Origin: CAYPTB01 sp964413535
Lineage (GTDB): Bacteria; Planctomycetota; UBA1135; GCA-002686595
Direction: 5' to 3'
DNA: 64,000 nucleotides
NCBI GenBank assembly: GCA_964413535.1
Contig: CAYPTB010000004.1
Coordinates: forward strand, 123,082-187,081
Below the pieces are notes generated by a model. It made no database searches. It was not told the DNA's origin and saw nothing but the letters and a program-made list of their open reading frames with translations. Below, in pieces: positions 6,884 to 16,329 of the stretch. The first letter of the stretch is position 1; every line of letters starts with the position of its first letter. The position numbers and the translations under genes were made by a program.

Positions 6884-9800
6884 ATGCTCGCCAATGCCCT
6901 CCTCGCGTTCACTTCGATTCTCACGGTTCAGGACGCCGAGCCCGTCGCGTCATTGCCGTACGACCGCGTCATCGAACTGGTGCTGTCGCCCGACGACTCG
7001 CCGCTCGAGGGCCACGGGCCATGCAAGCGGGTTGATTACGTGGCCGAGTTCTCGGGCACGTTGCACCTGTGGACGAAGGTCGAGAACACCTTCGATACGT
7101 TCCTGCAGGTTGTGGACGTCGGTGGAGTACTCCTCCTCGATGATGACGACTCGGGCGGAGCGCCGACACCGTACCTGAAGCTCGAGGTCGAGCCGGAGGC
7201 AAGGCTCGCGATCGTTGTCGCGGCAGCGAAGACGGGAGAGACCGGGGAGGTCGAGTTGCACCTCGTCGCCGCGCCGGAAACGGAAACCACGCGCACCGAA
7301 GCTGCGGGTGCGGAGGAAGAACTTTGTGAGATCAAGAACCTGCGGGAGACTGGGAAACTCTCGAACGCCAGAGCGCGAGCCTTCACTTTGGTCGAGAATC
7401 TCGTGCGCGTGGAAGGGGGAGCCGACAGTGAACTCGTGGCGCAGCAGGCTTGGCTATCGGGATTCGAAACGCATGAACTAGCCCTACTTCGACCGACAGA
7501 GAATGCCTGGCGCAAGGTCCTCACGTACCGCTCGCGCACGCTGCCCGCTGACCATCACGATCTTCAGTTGGCGCGCGAGAAGCTCGCGGTCACGAAGTAC
7601 GCGCTTGGCAACCTCGCGAGCGCGCGCGCGCTGTTCGAGCAGGTGCTCGAGATCCGCTCGCGCACGCTGCCCGCCGACCACCCCGACATCCAAAGGGCAC
7701 GGCAGGGTTTTGCCGCCACGATCAAGGCCCTCGGCGATCTCGCCGGCGCGCGCGCTTTGGAGGAGGCGGTGCTCGAAGTCCTCTCACGCACGTTGCCCGC
7801 CGACAACCCCGACCTCCAGATGGCGCGGGGGAACTTCGCCGCCACGATCAAGGCCTTGGGCGACCTCGACGGGGCTCGCGAACTCGAGGAGGCAGTGCTC
7901 GAAGTCTTCTCGCGCACGTTGCCCGCCGATCACCGCAGTCTCCAGGTGGCGCGACTGAACCTCGCCGGCACGCTGCACGCGCTCGGCGACCTCGCTGGCG
8001 CGCGCGCTCTGGAGGAGGCGGTGCTCGAAGTCCTCTCACGCACGCTGCCCGCCGACCACCCCGATCTCCAGGCAGCGCGACTGAACCTCGCCAGCACGAT
8101 CAAGGCGCTGGGCGACCTCGCTGGGGCCCGCGAGCTTGAGGAGGCGGTGCTGGAGATCCGTTCCCGCACGCTGCCCCAAGACCACCCCGACCTCCAGTTG
8201 GCGCGGGGGAATCTCGCCCTCACGATCAAGGCCCTGGGCGACCTCGCCGGCGCACGCGCGCTCCAGGATGCTGTGCTCGAGGTCTTCTCACGAACCCTGC
8301 CTGTCGACCACCCCGACCTACAGATAGCACGGGGGAACCTCGCCCTCACGATCAAGGCCCTGGGCGACCTCGCTGGCGCGCACGCACTGTCCGAGCAGGT
8401 GTTCGCGGTCTTCTCGCGCACGTTGCCCGCCGACCACCCCGACCTACAGTGGGCGCGGGAGATCATCTCCACCACGACGCACGCGCTCGGCGACCTCGCC
8501 CGTGCGCGCGCGCTTGATGAGCAGGTGCTTGAGATCCGCTCGCGCACGCTGCCCGCTGACCACCCGCAACTTCAGGCTGCGCAACTGAACCTCGCCGCCA
8601 CGCTGCACGCGCTCGGCGACCTCGCTGGCGCGCGCGCACTCGAGGAGCCGGTGCTCGAAGTCCGCTCGCGCACGCTGCCCGCCGACCACCCCGACATCCA
8701 GACCGTGCGACTGAACCTCGCCGCCACGCTCAATGCCATGGGCGACCTTGACGGCGCGCGCGTGCTCGAGGAGGCGGTGCTCGAGGTCTTCTCGCGTACG
8801 TTGCCCGACGACCACCCCACCCTCCAGGTGGCGAGACTTAACCTCGCTGTCACGCTCGGAACTCTGGGCGACCTCGCCGGCGCGCGCGCGCTTGAGGAGC
8901 AAGTGCTCGAGATCCGCTCGCGCACGCTGCCCGACCATCACCCTTACCTCCAGACGGTGCGCGGGAACCTCGCCGGCACGATTGCGGTCCTCGGCGCGCA
9001 AGGGTCAGGAGGGGAAGGCAAGGACAAGAAAGAGTGGGAAAAGGAGAGAGAGAGATTCGCGCAGATATCCCTTGGCTTCCTCCACGGTGCACAGCTCGCA
9101 GCCCGGGCCGTGCTGCTGGGAACCTCGGCTCGCGAGGCCGAGGAGCGTGTCGTGCGCTCGATTCGCTTGGATCTCCCTCTCTCGATGGCCCGTGGGTGTG
9201 GGGTCTTCGGCTTCATTCCCCAGCTCGACGAAGGTGCGTTCCTGCTCTCGGAGAGCACGCGTAACGTCGGTCTGCTCTCCGCGCGACTCGCACGTGGTGC
9301 AAGGTCGAGCCCGGAGTGGGAGCTCTTGCGTGAACGCGTGAGCGCGGCGAGCGAGCGCATGGCCTCGCTCGCGCAGGGCGGCGGGAACCCTGACGACTTT
9401 GCACAGGCTCGCGCCGAGCTCGATCTGGCGCAGCGCGAGCTGGTGCTCCTCGGCACTGAAACTGACCCTGCCGCGATGGCGGCTTTCGGTGCCGACGTCG
9501 TGGAGCTCTCGAAACGCTTGGACGCGGGCGAAGCGTTGGTCGCGTACCGGCTCTACGACCTCCATACGGTGGCGGCCGACGTCATGAGCTCGACCCCGAG
9601 CATGTGCGCGTACGTGCTGCGCTCCGGCGAACGACTCAAACGCGTCGAGCTCGGACCCATCGCTGCCATCGAGCAGGCGGTCGGCGCCTGGCGAGATGCC
9701 GTGGGCGTACATCTGAGCGGAGTGGGTGTCCCGTCCGCCAGGCCGAGTGTCGTCGAGGAACGTGGATCCAAGCTGCGCGAGTTCGTCCTCGATCCGCTGT

Positions 9801-11020
9801 GCGACGCCGTCGGAGACGCGGAGCGTCTCGTCGTAGCGCTGGACGACGTGCTGCACCTGATTCCTCTCGACGCCCTGCCGGCGGGCGTGGCTTGGAGCGC
9901 AGGAGAAGAGGATGTCGGCGCGGGCAGCGAGAGTTCCGCTCCGGTGCTGCTCGGAGAACGGCGGCGCATCGAGGTGGCGATGAACATCTTCGTGCACGAG
10001 CGAGGTAGAGGGACAAGGCCTGCGTCGAAAGACGAGATCCTGCTCGCGCTTGGGAATCCGGACTTCGATCGGGAGCCCGTCGAATGGGAGCCTCGAGACG
10101 AGCTTTCTCTGGTCGAAGATGCGTCCGATGCATGCGGGGTCGTCACCCGCGCAGCGGAGCGAGCGGGGATCCTACGGGGAAGCGCGTGGGAGCAGAGCTT
10201 CGGGCCGCTGTCCGAGACGGGCGCGGAGGTGCGAGCGATCAACGAGTACGCGCGCAAGGAGTTCGCGGGGCGGCTCGCGACGGTCGTCCTGGAGCGACGC
10301 GTGGCATCGCGCGAGAATCTCGCTCGGCTCACACCCAAGACGCGCTACCTACACATTGCGACCCACGGGTGGGTGGCGCCGGAGTCCGTCAAGTCGTGGA
10401 GCGATCCCAAGTCGCTCGACAAGCACTCGGAGCTTGGGATGAGCACGAGCATCGAAAAGCGCGTCCAGGGAATGAGTCCGATGCTCCTGTGCGGCCTCGC
10501 GCTCGCCGGAGCGAACTTGCCTATGAACGCTCTCGCGCGGACACCCGGGCTCCTCACGGCCGAGGAGCTCGGCGCACTCGATCTCAGAAACTGCGAGCTC
10601 GCCGTGCTCTCGGCGTGCGACACGAACGTCGGCCTGCGACGCGCCGGCCAGGGCGTCGCGTCCTTGCAGAAGGCCTTGCACATGGCGGGCGCGCGCTCGG
10701 TGATCACGTCGCTGTGGAGTGTGAACGACTTGGCGACGCGGCTCTTGATGACGGAGTTCTACCGGCGGCTGTGGGCGGAGAAGCAGCCTAAGGCGGAGGC
10801 CTTGTGGGAGGCGAAGCGCTGGCTTCGGGAACTTCCGCTCAGCCAGGCGATCACCGCCTCGGGCGCTGCGGATGGTCCGGAGTTCTGGAAGCTCTTCAGG
10901 TCGGGCGAACGAGATCTTGGCGAACCAGTGCCGGTGGACGATCCGGAGATTCGGGAAGCGAGGCCCTTCGAGCCCCCGATGTACTGGGCTGCCTGGGTAC
11001 TGTCGGGCGATCCCAATTGA
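6884..11020 (+). CDS. TPR-CHAT protein 1 (caspase-like peptidase with TPR array)
   Basis: This predicted caspase-like protein has 1378 residues. The start at 6884 gives a hydrophobic leader (MLANALLAFTSILTV), and AGGA lies nine bases upstream. Residues about 20-125 form a beta-sandwich resembling PPC-type domains, with a D-D-D-D-S acidic loop. From residue 216, eleven full and one partial TPR units of exactly 42 residues follow, each beginning S-R-T-L-P-x-D-H-P-x-L-Q. The C-terminal CHAT domain carries the catalytic pair: His1161 in HIATHGW and Cys1245 in LSACDT. CHAT is known as a caspase-related peptidase whose activity is normally gated by TPR or other scaffolds. The leader and PPC-like domain suggest it works outside the cytoplasm. 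The last 100 bases of its WRELPLSQAITASGA region are almost identical to those of the next gene. Confidence 0.9.
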   Translation: MLANALLAFTSILTVQDAEPVASLPYDRVIELVLSPDDSPLEGHGPCKRVDYVAEFSGTLHLWTKVENTFDTFLQVVDVGGVLLLDDDDSGGAPTPYLKLEVEPEARLAIVVAAAKTGETGEVELHLVAAPETETTRTEAAGAEEELCEIKNLRETGKLSNARARAFTLVENLVRVEGGADSELVAQQAWLSGFETHELALLRPTENAWRKVLTYRSRTLPADHHDLQLAREKLAVTKYALGNLASARALFEQVLEIRSRTLPADHPDIQRARQGFAATIKALGDLAGARALEEAVLEVLSRTLPADNPDLQMARGNFAATIKALGDLDGARELEEAVLEVFSRTLPADHRSLQVARLNLAGTLHALGDLAGARALEEAVLEVLSRTLPADHPDLQAARLNLASTIKALGDLAGARELEEAVLEIRSRTLPQDHPDLQLARGNLALTIKALGDLAGARALQDAVLEVFSRTLPVDHPDLQIARGNLALTIKALGDLAGAHALSEQVFAVFSRTLPADHPDLQWAREIISTTTHALGDLARARALDEQVLEIRSRTLPADHPQLQAAQLNLAATLHALGDLAGARALEEPVLEVRSRTLPADHPDIQTVRLNLAATLNAMGDLDGARVLEEAVLEVFSRTLPDDHPTLQVARLNLAVTLGTLGDLAGARALEEQVLEIRSRTLPDHHPYLQTVRGNLAGTIAVLGAQGSGGEGKDKKEWEKERERFAQISLGFLHGAQLAARAVLLGTSAREAEERVVRSIRLDLPLSMARGCGVFGFIPQLDEGAFLLSESTRNVGLLSARLARGARSSPEWELLRERVSAASERMASLAQGGGNPDDFAQARAELDLAQRELVLLGTETDPAAMAAFGADVVELSKRLDAGEALVAYRLYDLHTVAADVMSSTPSMCAYVLRSGERLKRVELGPIAAIEQAVGAWRDAVGVHLSGVGVPSARPSVVEERGSKLREFVLDPLCDAVGDAERLVVALDDVLHLIPLDALPAGVAWSAGEEDVGAGSESSAPVLLGERRRIEVAMNIFVHERGRGTRPASKDEILLALGNPDFDREPVEWEPRDELSLVEDASDACGVVTRAAERAGILRGSAWEQSFGPLSETGAEVRAINEYARKEFAGRLATVVLERRVASRENLARLTPKTRYLHIATHGWVAPESVKSWSDPKSLDKHSELGMSTSIEKRVQGMSPMLLCGLALAGANLPMNALARTPGLLTAEELGALDLRNCELAVLSACDTNVGLRRAGQGVASLQKALHMAGARSVITSLWSVNDLATRLLMTEFYRRLWAEKQPKAEALWEAKRWLRELPLSQAITASGAADGPEFWKLFRSGERDLGEPVPVDDPEIREARPFEPPMYWAAWVLSGDPN
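7530..8990 (+). repeat. 126-bp tandem coding repeats in TPR-CHAT 1
   Basis: Eleven complete units plus a partial twelfth repeat every 126 bases without indels. Each encodes one 42-residue TPR of the kinesin-light-chain type. The stretch GACCTCGCCGGCGCGCGCGC recurs with few changes across units. Such uniformity invites length change by slippage or unequal recombination. Confidence 0.9.
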
Positions 11021-11406
11021 CTCGGAGGTGGCGCGGACGTGGTCGGTGGGCTGGTCTTTGCACCCGCCGTGTGGGGGTGTCCATAGACCGGCGATATTCT
11101 CTTGGGGACCTAAGGTCCGAGGAGGTGCCCTTGCGCAAGCTCGCAGTGTTTGCAGTCACCGCGTTCGGAATCGGAACCCCGGGTTGCCGGAGGATGAAGC
11201 TGCGGAGGAGGACCGGACGCGGGATGAAGCAGCGTTGTCCGGGGAAGGGAAACGCTGCGCATCGTGGATTGCACGTCCGGCTGCCCCGCAGGAACGTCCT
11301 CGCTACGCCAATGGAGGTCAGGTTCTCTGGGGCGATTCACGGACGCCTGGCCCTTCGAATCCGCCCATACTTCCCATACTTAATGGATGCTTACCGGCGG
11401 TTCAGA
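11021..11406 (+). other. Gap between TPR-CHAT 1 and 2 with an orphan leader-like start
   Basis: A TTG at 11131 preceded by GAGGAGG (11119-11125) would encode LRKLAVFAVTAFGIGTPGC, a lipoprotein-like signal, in the same frame as TPR-CHAT 2. The 85 residues that follow are basic and low quality before a second signal sequence begins at 11407. It may be the decayed 5' end of another gene, or an alternative start for TPR-CHAT 2. Confidence 0.4.
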
Positions 11407-14400
11407 ATGATGTACTGTTTTTCCTCCATCGAAAAGGGCTTTGTATCGGCTGCCGCATCCATCGCGATCCTCTTAGCCGTGCCCGGATGTACATCGCCCG
11501 CGAGATCCTTCTCCGGATCGTTACGAGCGTTGGCAAGATTCAGTACTACCAGCGCGACTTTGCGAGAGAGTGCGAGCCAGGAGCCGGGAGCTAGCGCTGG
11601 CCATCCTTCGGATGATTCGGTTTGGCGTGCCCGCGCACTCTTCGACGAGGCGCGCACTGCACACCAGCAGCAAGACCATGCCGCCTCCCGCGCAAAAGTA
11701 GCGGCGGCGATCGACGTCTTACTCGCGGAGTGCAAAGAGACGGACGGCGAGCCTGGTATTGGCTTACTCTTCGAGCTCGGGAGTTTTGCTTACGAGGTAG
11801 GAGAGAACAGCGCGGCGAAGCGGGCGTGCGAACATGTGGTTGAGGTGCGCTCGAGAACCCTGCCGGACGAACACCCCGACCTGGCGCGAGCGCGACATGG
11901 GCTCGCTGCGACGATGATGGAGCTCGGTGACCTTCACGGAGCTCGGTTGATCTTCGAGAAAGTAGTCGAAGCCTATTCGAAGGTACTGCCGGACGAGCAC
12001 CCCGACCTGCAGCGAGCGCGACAAAGCCTCGCCGAGACGATGTGCATGCTCGGCGATCTTGACGGTGCGCGGTTGCTCTTACAGAAGGTGGTCGAAGCCT
12101 ATTCGAAGGTACTACCCGACGAGCACGTCGACCTGGCGCGAGCGCGACAAGGCGTCGCCGTGACGATGTACATGCTCGGCGATCTTCACGGTGCGCGGGT
12201 GGTCTTCGAGAAGGTAGTCGAAGCCTATTCGAAGGTACTACCCGACGAGCATCGCGACCTCCAGGGGGTCCGGATGAACCTGGCCGTCACGATGCTGCGG
12301 CTCGGCGATCTCCGGGGCGCACGGGCGCTCTTGGAGAAGGTGGTGGATGTCCTTTCTCGGACGCTGCCCGACGAGCACCCCGACCTGCAAGCGGCGCGGA
12401 TGAATCTGGCTGGCGCGATGCAGGGACTCGGCGATCTCCAGGGGGCGCGGGTGCTTTCGGAGAAGGTGCTCGAGATCTTCTCGCGGACGCTGCCCGACGA
12501 TCACCCAGACCTATTGCTCGCGCGCCAGAACCTGGCCGTGGCAATGAAGAGACTCGGTGACTTCTACGGCGCCCGGATGCTGGAGGAAAAGGTGCTTGAG
12601 GTCCGCTCGAAGATGCTGCCTGACGAGCATCAGGCCCTGCAGCAGGCGCGGCAGAACCTCGCCATAACGAAGAAGGAGCTTGGCGACCTTCAGGGCGCGA
12701 GGGTGCTAGAGGAAAAGGTCCTTGAGGTCTACTCAAGGGCGCTTCCGGACGAGCACGCCGACCTCCAGGCGGCGCGGCTGAACCTAGCCACGACGACGAA
12801 AGAGCTAGGCGATTCTCAAGGCGCGCGGGCGGTCTTGGAGAAGGTGCTCGAAGTTTTTTCCAAGACCCTACCTGACGAGCACCCCGACCTGCAGGAGGCG
12901 CGAGGGAGCCTGGCTGCGACGATGATGGAGCTCGGTGACCTTCACGGAGCTCGGTTGATCTTCGAGAAGGTACTCGAAGTCTCGTCGATGACGCTCTCCG
13001 ATGACCACCCCAAACTCCTCAGGGCGAAGCAGCAACTCGCCGCGACGAAGTACGAGCTCGGCGACCTCTTGGGCGCGCGGGAGCTCATCGTTTCCCTCCT
13101 CGAGGGGCTTGTTGCGCGCGCGCGCAGTCTGCACGCGGAGTCGCCGCGAGCTGCTCGGGAGGGAGCGCACTTCGCGATCAGGCGACTCTTCGAGGCGCTT
13201 TGCTTAGGCGAGGCCGTTCATTCGCAGGGGGCACTTGAGCGGGAGCTTTTCGCTGCGCTGGAGGAGTTACGCCACGCGACGGTCTTGACGCCCGAAGTGG
13301 CGCTTGCGTTGGCGGAGCGCCCCAAGCTCGCGGAGAAGCAGCGAGAGATCACAAGGCTGCGCTCGGAGCTGAGCAACCTCGCGACGTTCGGGCCCCGGGA
13401 GAGGGAGGAGGTGGAGGCGTGGCGCGAGGAGCTGGTGCGACTCGGCTTGGAGCGAGATCGACTGGAAGGAAGCCTGCGCTCAGAGCTCTCGCGAGAGGGC
13501 GTGTTCGCGGGTGAGATCGACGCGGCTGGCCTGGCAGAGGCGCTCAGTCCCGATGCCGTGGCGCTCTCCTACCTCCGCTACCCAAGAAGGCTTCCGAAGG
13601 ATCCAGTGACGAGCGAGTCGCCGCTAGTGGATTCACTGCTCGCCTTTCTCGTGTGGCCCGACGGAAAAGTCGACCGCATTGAGCTCGGGCCAGCCCGGGA
13701 GATCGAGGCACTTGTGGCGGCCTGGCGCGAGGCCCTGGGAGCGTCCGTAGGCGCGCGCGGAGTCGCAGTCGCTCCGGCGGGCTCGCGGACGCGGGAGAGC
13801 GACCTCGGGCTGGGCTTGCGAGAGCGGATCCTCGATCCAGTGCTAGCGCGGGCGCCAGCGGCCTCCCTGTTGTACGTGGTGTTGGAAGACTTCTTGCATC
13901 TGGTGCCGCTCGAGGCGTTGCCGATCGAGACGGACCTCTTGGGGGATCGGTACAGGGTTCGCACGGAGGTGTCCTTCGGGCGTTTGATCCACCCCCCGGG
14001 AGACAGCACGTCAGAACCCCGCCTGCTCCTCGCGGGCGGGATCGATTACGAGGCGGAGCTGGGGCTGGATGCGGATCCGCGACTCGATGCGGCGACGCCG
14101 CCGGTGGCAGAATCCGGGACCACCCGCTCAGGAGGAGTATTCCTGCCCCTGCCGGGCACGGAGCCGGAGACTGTGGAGATCGCGGGGATCTTCGAGGAAG
14201 CCTTCCGCATCCCGGCCACGCGGCTCTCGGACGGAGCCGCCACCAAGGCGACGCTTGCCGACCTCGCGCCCCGCTCGCGATTCCTGCACTTGGCAACGCA
14301 CGGGTGGTTCGCGTCGGAGAAGTTCCGCTCGCAGCTCGACTCACTCGGGGACGAAACAGACCGCGCGTCCTTCGACCGCGTCGAGAGAGCCATTCGAGGC

Positions 14401-14949
14401 TTCGCACCGGAGACCCTGTGTGGGATCGCATTCGCCGGTGCGAATAATGGCCGTGACGCTCTGGGTCGAGTGCCGGGGATCCTGACCGCCGAGGAGTTGT
14501 CCTTGTTCGACCTGCGCGGCTGCGAGCTTGCGGTCTTGTCGGCCTGCGAGACGAACGTCGGCATCCGCCGCGCCGGCCAGGGAATTCAGTCACTTCAGGC
14601 TGCACTGCACGGGGCTGGCGTTCGCACTGCGGTGACGTCCCTCTGGAAGGTGAGCGACCTTGCGACGCGGCTCCTCATGGTGGAGTTCTACCGCCGGATC
14701 TGGGAGCAGAAGCAGCCCAAGGCAGAGGCCTTGTGGGAGGCGAAGCGCTGGCTTCGGGAACTTCCGCTCAGCCAGGCGATCACCGCCTCGGGCGCCGCGG
14801 ATGTTCCGGAGTTCTGGAAGCTCCTAGGGACAGGCGAGCGCGATCTTGGCGAGCCCGTGCCTGTTGAGTCGGAGGGAATCCGAGAGGCGCGGCCATTCGA
14901 GCCCCCGAGGTACTGGGCTGCTTGGGTGCTCTCCGGGGATCCCGATTGA
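11407..14949 (+). CDS. TPR-CHAT protein 2 (putative lipoprotein)
   Basis: The most plausible start is the ATG at 11407, giving 1180 residues with the leader MMYCFSSIEKGFVSAAAS and a lipobox-like L-A-V-P-G-C. In-frame starts at 11383 and a TTG at 11131 with a better ribosome site are alternatives. Residues 148-567 are ten 42-residue TPR units, of the form S-K-V-L-P-D-E-H-P-D-L, distinct from those of TPR-CHAT 1 by K and M substitutions. A charged coiled-coil stretch follows (around EKQREITRLRSELSNL). The CHAT domain has His965 in HLATHGW and Cys1047 in LSACET, so it should be catalytically competent. It is the second gene of a tandem pair. The shared 3' block implies recombination with its neighbour. 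Confidence 0.88.
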   Translation: MMYCFSSIEKGFVSAAASIAILLAVPGCTSPARSFSGSLRALARFSTTSATLRESASQEPGASAGHPSDDSVWRARALFDEARTAHQQQDHAASRAKVAAAIDVLLAECKETDGEPGIGLLFELGSFAYEVGENSAAKRACEHVVEVRSRTLPDEHPDLARARHGLAATMMELGDLHGARLIFEKVVEAYSKVLPDEHPDLQRARQSLAETMCMLGDLDGARLLLQKVVEAYSKVLPDEHVDLARARQGVAVTMYMLGDLHGARVVFEKVVEAYSKVLPDEHRDLQGVRMNLAVTMLRLGDLRGARALLEKVVDVLSRTLPDEHPDLQAARMNLAGAMQGLGDLQGARVLSEKVLEIFSRTLPDDHPDLLLARQNLAVAMKRLGDFYGARMLEEKVLEVRSKMLPDEHQALQQARQNLAITKKELGDLQGARVLEEKVLEVYSRALPDEHADLQAARLNLATTTKELGDSQGARAVLEKVLEVFSKTLPDEHPDLQEARGSLAATMMELGDLHGARLIFEKVLEVSSMTLSDDHPKLLRAKQQLAATKYELGDLLGARELIVSLLEGLVARARSLHAESPRAAREGAHFAIRRLFEALCLGEAVHSQGALERELFAALEELRHATVLTPEVALALAERPKLAEKQREITRLRSELSNLATFGPREREEVEAWREELVRLGLERDRLEGSLRSELSREGVFAGEIDAAGLAEALSPDAVALSYLRYPRRLPKDPVTSESPLVDSLLAFLVWPDGKVDRIELGPAREIEALVAAWREALGASVGARGVAVAPAGSRTRESDLGLGLRERILDPVLARAPAASLLYVVLEDFLHLVPLEALPIETDLLGDRYRVRTEVSFGRLIHPPGDSTSEPRLLLAGGIDYEAELGLDADPRLDAATPPVAESGTTRSGGVFLPLPGTEPETVEIAGIFEEAFRIPATRLSDGAATKATLADLAPRSRFLHLATHGWFASEKFRSQLDSLGDETDRASFDRVERAIRGFAPETLCGIAFAGANNGRDALGRVPGILTAEELSLFDLRGCELAVLSACETNVGIRRAGQGIQSLQAALHGAGVRTAVTSLWKVSDLATRLLMVEFYRRIWEQKQPKAEALWEAKRWLRELPLSQAITASGAADVPEFWKLLGTGERDLGEPVPVESEGIREARPFEPPRYWAAWVLSGDPD
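11848..13107 (+). repeat. 126-bp tandem coding repeats in TPR-CHAT 2
   Basis: Ten units of 126 bases, each one TPR, recur in register. Units 1 and 9 share a long identical stretch (ATGATGGAGCTCGGTGACCT and following bases), pointing to recent copying within the array. Confidence 0.85.
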
Positions 14950-14980
14950 TGGTATAGGCCGGGCACCTGAGGATGCTGCG

Positions 14981-15028
14981 CTAGTCCGGCTCGCCAGTGA
15001 GCACCCACGCGGCCCAGTCGCGCACGAC
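14981..15028 (-). pseudogene. Orphan 3' end of another CHAT gene
   Basis: On the minus strand, codons for VVRDWAAWVLTGEPD and a TAG stop match the extreme C-terminus of TPR-CHAT 4 (TTRDWAAWVLTGEPE). Upstream of this (higher coordinates) the frame degenerates at once into arginine-rich nonsense. It is a 3' stub facing TPR-CHAT 2 tail to tail, left after deletion or insertion. Confidence 0.7.
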
Positions 15029-15199
15029 CGCGCGAAGGACCGGGTGCCGGGAAGAGTGGCGTCTGCGATCTCGCGATCGCTCGCCCAGGCGCCTTGATGA
15101 CCGTGGCATCGGGGCGCCTGGGATTGAGGAAGCGCGAAAGAGTCGGGGTGACTGCGAGGTGGAACGTCGTCCCATTCTCCGCCCGCGCAGGAGAACGGT

Positions 15200-15826
15200 T
15201 CAAGCGGGCCCGTTGTTCGAATCAGGATCCGACATTCTGGCCTGCGCGATGCCTTTGTCGACGTGACGTGGAGCGAGCGGGCTTCGCTGGAGCCTGGTCT
15301 GGCGATGTCCCTTTAGGACGTGCACCGGGGAGCGGGAGAGAGGCGAATGACGCGGGCCCCGCGTTGCAAAGTCGAACGAGAATAGCAGAACGGCTAGTGC
15401 AGCGAGCACCAGGGCCACGGAGACCGGTGTGGGGGTTGCATCGCGTGAGCCCAGCCGAACGCCGACAAGCTCAAAGCCTGCAAGCGCGAATCGTTCAATT
15501 TCGAGGGAACCGGAGGGACAGAGCAGGGCGCCTAATGCGCCCAAGACCATGCAACCCGCGAAGAAGTAGGGCGACCGCAGCTGGAAGAGCGTGACTGCCG
15601 CCCAGACGCAGAGGAGAAGGACGGCGGAGCACGCAGCGACGGCCAGCAGCGTCGCGAACCGTGACGTTGGCGCTCCGAACCCATTAGGTGGGACCCCCGC
15701 CGTGCTCGCGAGGCAGGCGTGGGGGCAATCCATGCTCCCGCGCAGAGAGGCCGCCTCACGGCCGCCGACAGGGGAGAACAGGAGGAGCGGGACGAGAACG
15801 AGGTGGGTGAGCGTGGCCCAGGTCAT
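15200..15826 (-). CDS. Integral membrane protein of unknown function
   Basis: This is a 208-residue protein with four clear hydrophobic helices: MTWATLTHLVLVPLLLF at the start, a segment around residues 56-83 (TLLAVAACSAVLLLCVWAAV), one at about 86-105 (FFAGCMVLGALGALLCPSG) and one at about 131-152 (PVSVALVLAALAVLLFSF). The last 55 residues are basic and lack features, so the gene may have lost its natural end. No family is recognised. It follows the CHAT remnant on the same strand, and no strong ribosome site precedes the ATG. Confidence 0.55.
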   Translation of the reverse strand: MTWATLTHLVLVPLLLFSPVGGREAASLRGSMDCPHACLASTAGVPPNGFGAPTSRFATLLAVAACSAVLLLCVWAAVTLFQLRSPYFFAGCMVLGALGALLCPSGSLEIERFALAGFELVGVRLGSRDATPTPVSVALVLAALAVLLFSFDFATRGPRHSPLSRSPVHVLKGHRQTRLQRSPLAPRHVDKGIAQARMSDPDSNNGPA

Positions 15827-16139
15827 CGGAGACTCCGACTCGACCTGGGAGGGGGCTGGGCTTCACTCTGTCTATCGGACGGTGTCGCTCCGGATCTTGA
15901 CTCAGGATCCCAACGGTTCGGTACTGCTGGTTAGACTGTCTGGTGGGGGGCGAGTGTGCCACTGGGAGCGGGCTCGGCTTCAACCATGGGACCAATTCCA
16001 AGGCACACCGCCCCCTTCGAATCCAACGTCTCAAGGGTCAGGATTCGACCGCTTTTCGAGTAGATGGCGCTAATCCTGAAGAGGAAAAAGCTTACGGTTG
16101 CCAAGATAGGAGCGCATTGGCGGGTCGCGGACGCTGGCG
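15827..16139. other. Gap without a supported gene
   Basis: No frame on either strand looks coding. It separates the membrane protein gene from the repeated C-terminal tail motif and the insertion sequence. Confidence 0.4.
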
Positions 16140-16145
16140 CGCGCG

Positions 16146-16197
16146 GGGCTGGGCGGCTTGGCGCGAGTGGGTGGGGCGGGAGATGATGCGGCGCTGA
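16146..16197 (+). repeat. Repeated C-terminal tail motif, copy 1
   Basis: The plus frame encodes GWAAWREWVGREMMRR and a stop. Closely similar tails occur at 37150-37203 (AAWRAWAEREMLRR) and 38359-38412 (AEWRAWAGREIVRR). Downstream of copies 1 and 3, and again near 17720, the bases CTTCGAACCGAGAGC recur with small changes. It looks like the 3' end of a gene family left as orphans. Confidence 0.45.
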
Positions 16198-16329
16198 CGG
16201 GGGGAGGTTCGCGGCGGCGTCTCGCTCGGTCCCGATTCCGACCCTTCGAACGTGGAGCAGTTCGCAACCCGCCCCGGGCGGATGTCGGTAGAGCCCAGAC
16301 GTCAGGGAGGCGGGGGCTAGAGTGTCCTA

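Noticed and set aside
7530..8990. Regular repeats as a CRISPR array
   Set aside because: Units are 126 bases, contiguous without spacers and in frame with TPRs. The 51-bp repeats at 20023-20787 are likewise coding.
10804..11406. Upstream start of CHAT 2 at 10804
   Set aside because: It overlaps the end of CHAT 1 in another frame and the sequence there has no coding character.
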